From assembly GCA_036504535.1 (NCBI GenBank), contig DASXUY010000037.1, positions 248,001-312,000 on the forward strand: a stretch of DNA of 64,000 nt. The letters are read 5' to 3'. The notes under the pieces were generated by a model that was not told the DNA's origin, did no database searches, and was given only the letters and a program-made list of their open reading frames with translations. The position numbers and the translations under genes were made by a program. This DNA comes from JARLGU01 sp036504535. Its GTDB lineage: Bacteria > Armatimonadota > Armatimonadia > Armatimonadales > Capsulimonadaceae. Below, in pieces: positions 8,725 through 16,455 of the stretch (its first letter is position 1; each line of letters begins with the position of its first letter).

Positions 8725-10296
8725 CTACACCCCGGCTCGCACCAGCGCCGCGGGAAGCGCATCCGCAACATCGCCCGCCAGCAGACCCGCCCTGCCGACC
8801 CGCTCAGCCGCGATATCGCCGGCCAGTCCGTGAACCCACGCCGCAGCTGCAGCTGCACGCCACGGGTCCTTTACCTGGGCCGCGAATACCGTCGCGACAC
8901 CTGTCAGCACATCGCCCATGCCGCCGCTGGCCATGCCCGGATTGCCCGTCTCATTGATCGCAAGAGCGCCGTCGGGCGATGCTATCAGCGTTCGCGTCCC
9001 CTTCAGCAGGACCACGCACCCAAACTCGGAAGCCGCCTCGCGCACCGCGCCAAGCCGATCTTCCTGCACCGTTGCCGCGTTCGTTCCGAGAAGGCGACCC
9101 AGTTCTCCAGGATGCGGAGTGAGGATCGTGGCGGCGGACCGTGCTCGCACAATGGATGCGCCGTGATCGCCAAGACTTGCGAGGGCGTTCAACGCATCCG
9201 CATCTAGAATAAGAGGCGCGGGGCAGTCGCGGACAAAGCGGTGTACAAACTCACGGGTCGCCGAATCTGTCGCCGTAATCCCGGGCCCGATTCCTACCGC
9301 ATCCACGCCTTCGCAGGCGGCCATCACTGCCTTGAGAGCTGAATTGGTGAACACGCCGGCCGATGTGTCCGCGAACGAACGCGTCATTACCGTCTCGGGT
9401 GCTCGCGTCATTAGCACATCGTAGATCGACTTTGGCACGCCCAATGTCACCAACCCAGCGCCAGAGCGCGCAGCACCATGCGCGGCAAGAGATGCGGCTC
9501 CAGCGAACCCAGGCGACCCGGCCAGCAGCAGGATCTTTCCGAAGTTGCCTTTGTTGGTATCGCGGGCTGATTCTCGAGACGGCACCCACGATGCCACATC
9601 TGATGCGCTGGTCACGAGGATATTCACCTCAGGTTTGTTGCGGACGGCAGCTGGGAAGCCGATATCATGCACGACCACTTCGCCTGCCTGCTCGGCTCCA
9701 GGGAAGAGATGCAGGCCGGGCTTCGAGAACGCAAATGTCACAGTCACCGCAGCTTTTACTGTGGGGTCGCCAATGGCGCCTGTGTCGGAGTTCAACCCGC
9801 TGGGAACGTCGATAGATACCACGGGCCGCTTCGATGCATTGATCGCCGTTATCCCGCGCGCTGCGTCGGGGCGTACACTCCCCGCGATCCCAGTACCAAG
9901 GATGGCATCAACAATGAAATCGGATACGGCGAGCTCATTGTCGAATGTGGCCCAGCCCTCGATTGGTCGTACCGTGACACCAAAGCGTCGTGCCATTTCC
10001 AGGTTGGCTAAAAAGTCTGCAGAACCGCCGCCTTCCGGGTCCTCGGTAAGCCACACCGTCACCGCGGCGCCAAATCGCGCCGAAAGATGCCGCGCCACTG
10101 CCAGACCATCGCCGCCGTTGTTTCCCTTGCCGCAAACAACCGAGACACGCTTGCCAGCCAACGGTCCCCAACGCCGCACAATCTCATCAACCGCCCCCAA
10201 TGCGGCGTTTTCCATGAGGACGATCCCTGGGACCCCGAATGCGTCAATCGTCTCGCGGTCCATAGCCCGCAACTGCTGTGATGTAGCTAACTTCAT
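8725..10296 (-). CDS. nnr: Bifunctional NAD(P)H-hydrate epimerase / ADP-dependent NAD(P)H-hydrate dehydratase
   Basis: A 523-residue fusion of the YjeF N-terminal epimerase (about 1-215; GKGNNGGDGLAVARHL and the SIDVPSGLNSDTG motif) and the C-terminal ribokinase-like dehydratase (about 230-520; GPGIT, LDADALNAL, TPHPGELGRL, GNPGMASGGMGDVLTG). The epimerase equilibrates R- and S-NAD(P)HX and the dehydratase restores NAD(P)H using ADP, a cytoplasmic metabolite-repair step. Length and domain order are normal for bacterial Nnr. An ATG start follows an AGGAAAG ribosome-binding site. No kin genes nearby. Confidence 0.95.
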   Translation of the reverse strand: MKLATSQQLRAMDRETIDAFGVPGIVLMENAALGAVDEIVRRWGPLAGKRVSVVCGKGNNGGDGLAVARHLSARFGAAVTVWLTEDPEGGGSADFLANLEMARRFGVTVRPIEGWATFDNELAVSDFIVDAILGTGIAGSVRPDAARGITAINASKRPVVSIDVPSGLNSDTGAIGDPTVKAAVTVTFAFSKPGLHLFPGAEQAGEVVVHDIGFPAAVRNKPEVNILVTSASDVASWVPSRESARDTNKGNFGKILLLAGSPGFAGAASLAAHGAARSGAGLVTLGVPKSIYDVLMTRAPETVMTRSFADTSAGVFTNSALKAVMAACEGVDAVGIGPGITATDSATREFVHRFVRDCPAPLILDADALNALASLGDHGASIVRARSAATILTPHPGELGRLLGTNAATVQEDRLGAVREAASEFGCVVLLKGTRTLIASPDGALAINETGNPGMASGGMGDVLTGVATVFAAQVKDPWRAAAAAAWVHGLAGDIAAERVGRAGLLAGDVADALPAALVRAGV

Positions 10297-10409
10297 ATCT
10301 TTCTTTCCTGCCGAATGAGCAATTCAAGCTTCTATGTCTTCCCGGCACGGGTTCTTTCATGCCAGGTTTGTCCTATGTGCTTCTCACCTAAGGCAATGCG
10401 GCGCACCAT

Positions 10410-10645
10410 GCTGCCACAATTCCGAACGAACCAAGCCTGGGGACTGGCCCGCAGTAGGCGACACCACTTGTTCGCGGTGTAGAAGCCACCGAGCATACCG
10501 TCAACATCGCAAACCTATCATCCCAATCGTGGCGTCTTGCCGCTGTTTGGGGTCGCCTGCGAGGAGACGGTCCCCGGAAAAATTGTCGCCAACCCTCGCC
10601 ACGGAGCGGCGATTCCCCGTGAGGGGCAGCCGTCGGCATGCCGAT
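10410..10645. repeat. ~235-bp dispersed intergenic repeat, copy A
   Basis: This fills most of the 416-base gap between nnr and the aldo/keto reductase. Read on the minus strand it matches 59575-59812 along its whole length with scattered substitutions and very few indels (I estimate about 80-85% identity by eye). Both copies keep open frames on both strands (for example MPTAAPHGE.PLRG.GW on one), but the same conservation is expected from any recent repeat, so I do not call a gene. It contains a CCCC(N)GGGG-type hairpin (around 10614-10626). No transposase or obvious terminal repeats. Confidence 0.7.
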
Positions 10646-10712
10646 AACATAATTTCATTCGCGACGCCGAGACATGAATCGCTCAAATTCCAAACCAGTC
10701 AACGCCCACGAT

Positions 10713-11663
10713 CTATTCGAACACCGTCTCAATCGCCATTCGCTCGTCATCGGTCAGCGGATCCAAATCGCACGCCGCGATGTTCTCCTCCACCTGCTCC
10801 GCCGTTCTCGCCCCGACCACTACCGTGCCGATACCCGGCTCATCAAGCGCAAAGCGGAGCGCTGCCTGCGCCATTGTCCGTCTCGGCGTCGCCAGGAACC
10901 GCAAGCGCTGCGCGTGATCGGCGAGCGCGTCCGCGTATTCGCGGGGGAGTTGGGCACGGTGATCGCCCGGCGGAAATGGGTGTCGAGGTGCGTACTTGCC
11001 CGTCAGAAACCCGTTCGCCAGCGGTTCGCGGGCGATAATCCCCACTCGTCTCGTGCGCGCAAGTGGCAGGAGCTCGGTCACCGCGCCCTGATCGAAGATG
11101 CTGAACGCTACCTCGATCACGTCCACAGGTGCGCCGTGCTCCAACAGCGCGACTGCTTCGTGGGGGTCGCTCACCGAAACACCGAACGCACCGATCTTAT
11201 CGGCACGTTGCAATGCACCAAGCGATTGCCAGACGCGATCAGTTGCCAGTAACTCGCCAATGGGCGGATTCATCAAGAGGTAGATATCGATCTTCGGGCG
11301 ACGCAGCCTGTCCAAGCTCCGTTGGACCGCATTCGCAAGACCATAAGGCGTGAGGTCGTATTCCAGGCCCGTCTCCGACCGATAGAAATCGACCCCGCCT
11401 TTCGTGCATACGACAACCTTGTCGCTACCGGGCCACTCCGCGAGCACATCACCGATCAGCGCTTCACTATGACCGTGCCCGTAGATGTCAGCGGTATCAA
11501 AAAACGTGACCCCCAGCTCCAGCGCCCGCCCTATGGCCGCCCGTGATTCAGCGTCCGACGTTGCCCCATACCCATTGCCAAACCCATCCCCGCCAATCGC
11601 CCACCCGCCAAACCCGAGCTCGCTTATCTTTACTCGCGCTTTACCAAGAACTCTCGTCTTCAC
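10713..11663 (-). CDS. Aldo/keto reductase family oxidoreductase
   Basis: A 316-residue AKR barrel starting at GTG after a GGAG site. It has the family signature around the catalytic Asp and Tyr (FFDTADIYGHGHSE), the catalytic Lys strand (VVVCTKGG) and the C-terminal NADP-binding stretch (GTVVVGARTAEQVEEN). At the position normally holding the tetrad His (LHNPP-type motif) the sequence reads IYLLMNPP, so the His appears to be Met. It may be a weaker reductase or act on an unusual substrate. Its GH3 neighbour on the same strand suggests a sugar-related substrate, but this is inference. Confidence 0.9.
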   Translation of the reverse strand: MKTRVLGKARVKISELGFGGWAIGGDGFGNGYGATSDAESRAAIGRALELGVTFFDTADIYGHGHSEALIGDVLAEWPGSDKVVVCTKGGVDFYRSETGLEYDLTPYGLANAVQRSLDRLRRPKIDIYLLMNPPIGELLATDRVWQSLGALQRADKIGAFGVSVSDPHEAVALLEHGAPVDVIEVAFSIFDQGAVTELLPLARTRRVGIIAREPLANGFLTGKYAPRHPFPPGDHRAQLPREYADALADHAQRLRFLATPRRTMAQAALRFALDEPGIGTVVVGARTAEQVEENIAACDLDPLTDDERMAIETVFE

Positions 11664-11690
11664 TAAGTAACTCCAAACCCACTGCCACCC

Positions 11691-11732
11691 TTTTACAAAA
11701 AATGCCCGCGCGGCATGAGCGCATCCTAATAC
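11691..11732 (-). terminator. Repeat-derived intrinsic terminator after the GH3 gene
   Basis: Downstream of the GH3 stop codon (11741), the minus strand reads a short ATGCC-GCGC-GGGCAT-type stem-loop followed by six T residues. The same core recurs at 13895-14013, 19229-19288, 22292-22333, 24522-24561 and 30747-30784, so it belongs to a dispersed family. Confidence 0.65.
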
Positions 11733-11740
11733 TTACTTCC

Positions 11741-13828
11741 TTACTCTCGACTCACCACAACTTCTATCGCATCGCTATGCCCCGGCTGCCCGCCGCCCAC
11801 TGCGACGCTGATTGCGCCGGGAATAGGGATCTGCGCACCGTCGGTCAGAGTGCGCGTGAGTTGCTCGGCAGGGATGGCAAATGATACCCGCCGCGTTTCG
11901 CTTGGTGCCAATGTAACCCGCGCGAATGCCCGCAACTCGCGAATGGGAACCGTCACTGGCGAGTTGAGATCGGTGATATACACCTGAACAACCTCATCCC
12001 CTGTCACGTCGCTCGTGTTCGTGACATCAATCGCGACCGCAAGCGGCTCGTCGGTGCTGGACACCGCTGGCACATCGATATTGGTGTACGAAAACGACGA
12101 GTAGCTCTGCCCGAACCCGAACGGAAACAGCGGCTCGCCTTCGAAATAGCGGTACGTTCGCCCGGCCATGGCGTACTCGGTGAACGGCGGAAGGTCCGCG
12201 AGTGACTTGTAGATCGTGACAGGCAGCCGCCCTGCGGGGTTGTAGTCGCCGAACAGCACATCCGCGACCGCGTTTCCTCCTTCCTCGCCAGGGTACCACG
12301 CGTAGACAATCGCGTCAGCATTCTCCTTCGCCCAGTTGAGCGCAATCGCCGACCCGCCGGTAACCACCACAACGAGCGGTTTCCCGAGGCCCTTGAGAGC
12401 TTTCAAGTACTCGTCCTGCGAACCTGGCAGGTCGATCTTAATTCGGTCGCCGCCGCCGTCAGAATCCACCGCGTCCCCCTCTTCGCCTTCAAGACGCGGC
12501 GTGAGACCGACCACGGCGATATTCACATCCGCTGTTGTCGCCCAGTATAGCCCCTGACTGAAGTCCGTAGTCGGCGCCGTCACCGGCACACCCAGACTCG
12601 ACAGCACATTTGTCGACGCGCTCACCTTACCGCAGATACCTTCCAACATCGTGACCAGGGTCGGGTTGACCCCATTGTAATTTGCGAGGAGCACATCGGT
12701 TGAGAGCGCATTGGGTCCCGTGACGTGGATACAGTTCAGATCCTTGCGCAGGGGCAATACCCCATTGTTCTTCAGCAACACAATCGACTCGCACGCCGCC
12801 TTCCGGGCGAGTTTGCGGTGCTCGGGTCTGTTGTTCATCGATGCCGGTATCGATGCATACGGTACGCGCTCGTCCGGGTCGAACATCCCCAGCTTCATGC
12901 GCGTTGTCATCAGCCGCGACACTGAGCGATCAATCGTTTCCTCCGAGATAAGCCCTTCAGCCACCGCCTGCAAGAGTGCATGGAAACTCTCGCCGCAGTT
13001 GAGATCGCAGCCATTGGTTACTGCCAGCGCTGCCGACTCCGCCACAGTGTTCGTGACCTTGTGGTGCAGGTGGAAGTCGCAGACCGCCCAGCAGTCGGAT
13101 AGCACGTGCCCTTCGAACCCCCACTCGTCGCGCAGGATCTCCTGCAGTAGCGTCTTACTGCCGCAGCAAAGCTCGCCGTTCGTTCGGTTATACGCTCCCA
13201 TCACCGATTCGACCTTCGCCTCCTGCACCAGGGCCTTGAACGCAGGCAGGTACGTCTCCCGCAGGTCCTTCGCGCTAACCACAGCGTCGAATGTGTGCCG
13301 CTCACTCTCCGGCCCCGAATGCACGGCGTAATGCTTGGCGTTGGCGGCGACCTTCAGATACGCGGGATTGTCGCCTTGCAGTGCTTTGACGAACGCAACA
13401 CCCACTCGCGACGTCAAAAACGGATCCTCGCCGTATGTCTCATGTCCTCGTCCCCAGCGCGGGTCGCGAAAGATGTTGATGTTTGGCGACCAGAACGTCA
13501 GCCCAAAATACTGCGCCCTATTCCCAGCCCGCTGCGCCGCATGATACTTCGCCCGCGCCTCGTCGCTGATCACGGTCCCAACCGCGTCGATCAACGCCAG
13601 GTCCCACGTTGCCGCCAGCCCAATCGCCTGCGGAAACACCGTCGCTACCCCGGCGCGCGCGACCCCGTGCAGGCACTCGTTCCACCAGTTGTATTCGGGG
13701 ATTCCCAGCCGCTCCACCGCAGGAGCTTCGTGCAGCATCTGCGAAACCTTCTCCTCCAGTGTCATCCTCGACACAAGATCACGGACTCGTTCGGCTACCG
13801 ACAAATTGGGATTTTGAAATGGGTGCAT
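11741..13828 (-). CDS. Glycoside hydrolase family 3 (beta-glucosidase/beta-xylosidase type)
   Basis: A 695-residue GH3 enzyme: N-terminal barrel with YNWWNECLHGVAR, the NINIFRDPRWGRGHETYGEDP block and the nucleophile motif VLSDCWA (D245); then the alpha/beta sandwich domain (GLTPRLEGEEGD, WYPGEEGGNAVADVLFG) and a C-terminal fibronectin-III-like domain (about 590-690). The NWWNECLHGV block is typical of the xylosidase-like GH3 branch. No signal peptide is visible, so it probably acts inside the cell on imported oligosaccharides. A good AAAGAGG site precedes the ATG. It is transcribed away from the GntR/LacI hybrid regulator at 14095. Confidence 0.93.
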   Translation of the reverse strand: MHPFQNPNLSVAERVRDLVSRMTLEEKVSQMLHEAPAVERLGIPEYNWWNECLHGVARAGVATVFPQAIGLAATWDLALIDAVGTVISDEARAKYHAAQRAGNRAQYFGLTFWSPNINIFRDPRWGRGHETYGEDPFLTSRVGVAFVKALQGDNPAYLKVAANAKHYAVHSGPESERHTFDAVVSAKDLRETYLPAFKALVQEAKVESVMGAYNRTNGELCCGSKTLLQEILRDEWGFEGHVLSDCWAVCDFHLHHKVTNTVAESAALAVTNGCDLNCGESFHALLQAVAEGLISEETIDRSVSRLMTTRMKLGMFDPDERVPYASIPASMNNRPEHRKLARKAACESIVLLKNNGVLPLRKDLNCIHVTGPNALSTDVLLANYNGVNPTLVTMLEGICGKVSASTNVLSSLGVPVTAPTTDFSQGLYWATTADVNIAVVGLTPRLEGEEGDAVDSDGGGDRIKIDLPGSQDEYLKALKGLGKPLVVVVTGGSAIALNWAKENADAIVYAWYPGEEGGNAVADVLFGDYNPAGRLPVTIYKSLADLPPFTEYAMAGRTYRYFEGEPLFPFGFGQSYSSFSYTNIDVPAVSSTDEPLAVAIDVTNTSDVTGDEVVQVYITDLNSPVTVPIRELRAFARVTLAPSETRRVSFAIPAEQLTRTLTDGAQIPIPGAISVAVGGGQPGHSDAIEVVVSRE

Positions 13829-13894
13829 AAATATCGCCTCTTTAGAGCCTCACGTTTCTCTTTGCGTGCGCCGTATTCCTTGTTTGGATTCTCA

Positions 13895-14013
13895 GATGCC
13901 CTCATGCCGGGCGGGCATTTTTTATAACGCTTCGCGGGATATCACAATAGGCTGATTGCGCTATCCCGAGCGGAGCGAGATACAAAAAATGCCCGCCCGG
14001 CACGAGGGCATCC
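13895..14013. repeat. 119-bp near-perfect inverted repeat (full copy of terminator-like element)
   Basis: The left arm (13895-13946) and right arm (13956-14013) are near-perfect reverse complements with a loop of about 6-10 bases. The outer part carries GATGCCCTC...GGGCATTTTTT and the inner part CGCT(T/C)CGC..GGGATA. The arms occur singly at other loci as terminator-like hairpins; here two are joined head-to-head between the GH3 gene and the divergent regulator, and could insulate the two promoters. Its shape also fits a small non-autonomous palindromic element. Confidence 0.75.
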
Positions 14014-14031
14014 TAAAACTTCACCCTAAAT

Positions 14032-14072
14032 TTGACAACGATATAGTTATATGATAACCTACTATATCAGTG
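14032..14072 (+). promoter_or_regulatory. Promoter and putative operator of regulator A
   Basis: TTGACA at 14032-14037 with a weak -10 (TAACCT, 14055-14060) at 17-bp spacing. Directly downstream lies TACTATATCAGTG (14060-14072), which recurs with one change at 15471-15483 over the pseudopilin promoter. Sharing of the word suggests autoregulation by the adjacent GntR/LacI hybrid. Confidence 0.5.
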
Positions 14073-14094
14073 AAAACAGTGTAGGACTTTTGAT

Positions 14095-15381
14095 ATGACT
14101 GTGCGGCGCGCAGAGACAACTGAAGAGCTAGCAACATGGCGCAGGGCGATCGACGAGCGGCGAAACAGCGCGCGTCCCGGTCAGCCACTGCATGAGTATC
14201 TATCATCGTCGATTTCCGACCTGATCGAGAACGGTGTCTGGAAGCCCGGCGACCAGATCCCTGGTCACCGCGAGCTGTCAGTCGCGTTCGGCGTTAGTCC
14301 CGTCACCATGTACAAAGCCCTGTCCGCCGTTGTGCGCGACGGTCGCCTGCAGCGACGGCACGGGCTCGGAACCTTCGTGGGTGGCGGCCACGCTCTCCCG
14401 ACTGCGGCGGGGCCGGTCAACCTCGCCGTCGTCTTCCCGCTCTTCGACGCTGACGGCAATGACAATGGCGAGCAGAAGAGCGAGTGGGGCCAGATCCTTC
14501 TGCGCGGCGTCTTTAAGACACTTCGCCCTCATGAGCCCGACGTCAACGTACGCCTTATTACCGAATTCAAGCCAGAATCGCTCCTCGCTATCCCACGTGA
14601 AGAGGTCGCTGGCTTCCTCTTCGTCGCCCCCACCGCTGACCGGTGGAGCGACATCGAACGCCTCGCTGAGCAGGGTACTCCCGCCGTTGTCCTTCAGGCC
14701 GTATGGCCCGGGATCAAGGTTCCATTCGTCGACGCCGATAACGCATCCGGTATCGGCGCAATCGTCGACCACCTCATCGCCCTCGGGCATTCCAAGATCG
14801 CATGCGGCGTTGCCAGCGTCAACTATAGCGACCACCGCGACCGAGTTCAGGCATTCCGTGCGGCAATGACGGCCAAAGGGCTGAACGTCCGCGCCGACTA
14901 TATTCTCGAACGGTGGATGCCTGCCATTGCGACCATTAGCGACGATTACCGTACCCTTTTGACAAAAGATGATCCACCCACGGCCCTGGTTACCCTCGAA
15001 ACTCCGTCCGCACTCCGGGCAGTGAACGTCGCGCGGGAGCTCGGAATTCGAATCGGCGAGGACCTTTCGCTCGTGACATTCGACGATGACGAAGTCGCGC
15101 GCGGCCTGCAGCCCGCGCTCACAACCGTAACGCAACCCATCGAATCGATGGCAGAAACCGCGATCCTGATGCTGCTCGACGCTGTCATGGGGCGCCCTGT
15201 CGAGTGCGCGAAACACTTCGCACCGATGACCCTCATCGTACGCGAATCAACCCAGCGCGCCATCTCGTCCATCAAACCGAGCCCTGAGGGCGGCGATCAA
15301 GATGCCCCGCTGGTCATGCCTCGCGTTGTGAAGCGACCGACAAAGCACCTCAAGAAGAGCGTCGCGCGAATTCGCGGATAA
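14095..15381 (+). CDS. AraR-like transcriptional regulator (GntR HTH + LacI-type sensor), regulator A
   Basis: A 428-residue protein. Residues ~32-105 are a GntR-type winged helix (GVWKPGDQIPGHRELSVAFGVSPVTMYKALSAV, then GLGTFV). Residues ~115-400 are a periplasmic-binding-protein-like effector domain of the LacI/GalR type (NLAVVFPLF, VPFVDADNASGIGAIVDHLIALGHSKIACG, LVTFDDDEVARGLQPALTTVTQP). This is the layout of AraR, the arabinose repressor of Bacillus. A Lys/Arg-rich tail of about 20 residues follows. The neighbouring GH3 and GH51-like genes fit a pentose-derived inducer, but the ligand is inferred. Confidence 0.9.
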   Translation: MTVRRAETTEELATWRRAIDERRNSARPGQPLHEYLSSSISDLIENGVWKPGDQIPGHRELSVAFGVSPVTMYKALSAVVRDGRLQRRHGLGTFVGGGHALPTAAGPVNLAVVFPLFDADGNDNGEQKSEWGQILLRGVFKTLRPHEPDVNVRLITEFKPESLLAIPREEVAGFLFVAPTADRWSDIERLAEQGTPAVVLQAVWPGIKVPFVDADNASGIGAIVDHLIALGHSKIACGVASVNYSDHRDRVQAFRAAMTAKGLNVRADYILERWMPAIATISDDYRTLLTKDDPPTALVTLETPSALRAVNVARELGIRIGEDLSLVTFDDDEVARGLQPALTTVTQPIESMAETAILMLLDAVMGRPVECAKHFAPMTLIVRESTQRAISSIKPSPEGGDQDAPLVMPRVVKRPTKHLKKSVARIRG

Positions 15382-15441
15382 GCCGGGGCACTATTGACCA
15401 GCAAGCAACGAAATCATCGCGAATATTTTGACGCTACCTAC

Positions 15442-15484
15442 TTGCGCTCATTAGGAAACTGTGTTACACTTACTATAACAGTGT
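15442..15484 (+). promoter_or_regulatory. Pseudopilin A promoter with overlapping operator
   Basis: TTGCGC (15442-15447), 17-bp spacer, TACACT (15465-15470). The inverted repeat ACACT-N9-AGTGT (15466-15484) covers the -10 and start region and contains TACTATAACAGTG, nearly the same word as in front of regulator A. Binding there would block transcription. Confidence 0.5.
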
Positions 15485-15513
15485 ATATCAATCACGCAGA
15501 AGCGGAGAATGAA

Positions 15514-16350
15514 ATGAACAGCCGGACCAAACAGCACGTTGCATTGAAGCAAAACCAAACTAACCAAGCGTTCACTCTTATTGAGCTGCTCGTAGTTATA
15601 GCGATTATTGCTATATTAGCAGCGATACTTTTTCCCGTCTTCGCCCAAGCTCGAGAGAAAGCCCGTCAAACAAGCTGCGCCAGTAACCTCAAGCAGATCG
15701 GCCTCGGGATGCTCCAATACACCCAGGACTACGACGAAACCCTCACCCCAGCGTCCATGGACCGCGATGTTTCCCCCAACGTTTGGTACGAGAACTGGGA
15801 CTCACTGATCTACCCATACGTTAAATCAACCGGCGTCTTCTTCTGTCCCGATCAGTCCAAAGTTCTCGCAGGCGCACCCAAGTTGAACCCGCTCCACCCA
15901 GGTACTCTCGTTGGAGACTCCATAGATTACGCCATCAATACCGCGTACTTCGACAAGGGCACGCCACGGGGCCCTGCCGCGTACCCGAACACTGGCGAGA
16001 GAAGCACGGTTATGAAGGATGTCATTCGCCCCGAGCAGACCATCTGGGTAGGCGATTCCATGAGCAGCTGGCCCTCACCATACAGGCTGGTCGGCTGGTC
16101 CGATAGTGACAAGCCTATAATCACCGATAGCGGCGACGGCAATTTTACGATCCTGTCCAGCGTTGCAAACGCCCCAGGAGTGCGCCCTGACCTGGGCGGT
16201 CTCCATGCCCGCCACCAAGGTCGTGTCAACATCCTCTGGTGCGACGGCCACGTCAAGCTCGTCGATCCCAAGTTCCTCCTGACGCCCGCCGACGGTGTCA
16301 TCTGCATGGCCACTCGAGCCATGTACTTCACCGTAGACTGCCAGAAGTAG
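15514..16350 (+). CDS. Prepilin-like protein with C-terminal H-X9-DG motif, pseudopilin A
   Basis: The start is set at the ATG at 15514 (GGAG upstream), giving 278 residues; the frame is open from 15394 but that would add an untypical leader across the promoter. The leader is about 19 residues, ending NQA before FTLIELLVVIAIIAILAAI. Glu at +5 is present, but the residue before the cleavage site is Ala rather than Gly, which may slow processing. FPVFAQAREKARQTSC follows. Near the C-terminus H-QGRVNILWC-DG gives the H-X9-DG signature of a large family in Planctomycetes, Verrucomicrobia and Armatimonadota. These proteins have a pilin-like anchor and a beta-rich outer domain of unknown function. 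It lies between regulator A and a secreted arabinofuranosidase. Confidence 0.92.
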   Translation: MNSRTKQHVALKQNQTNQAFTLIELLVVIAIIAILAAILFPVFAQAREKARQTSCASNLKQIGLGMLQYTQDYDETLTPASMDRDVSPNVWYENWDSLIYPYVKSTGVFFCPDQSKVLAGAPKLNPLHPGTLVGDSIDYAINTAYFDKGTPRGPAAYPNTGERSTVMKDVIRPEQTIWVGDSMSSWPSPYRLVGWSDSDKPIITDSGDGNFTILSSVANAPGVRPDLGGLHARHQGRVNILWCDGHVKLVDPKFLLTPADGVICMATRAMYFTVDCQK

Positions 16351-16381
16351 GCTCAGCTGCATTAGGCTCCTCTCCATTCTG

Positions 16382-16428
16382 ACTCCCCCTCTCCTTTCCA
16401 AGGAGAGGGGGCCGGGGGGTGAGGTAGT
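16382..16428. repeat. 47-bp palindromic intergenic repeat, copy 1
   Basis: CCCCCTCTCC-TTTCCAA-GGAGAGGGGG forms a strong hairpin, followed by CCGGGGGGTGAGGTAGT. The 47 bases are identical to 22838-22884. It lies between pseudopilin A and the GH51-like gene and could end or shape the upstream transcript, though it lacks a T run. Confidence 0.85.
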
Positions 16429-16455
16429 TCTTCATCCCAAGATCGGAAACTCCCC

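Noticed and set aside
15394..15513. Longer start for pseudopilin A
   Set aside because: It would place the promoter and operator inside the gene and give an implausible 59-residue leader; ATG 15514 has a good ribosome-binding site.
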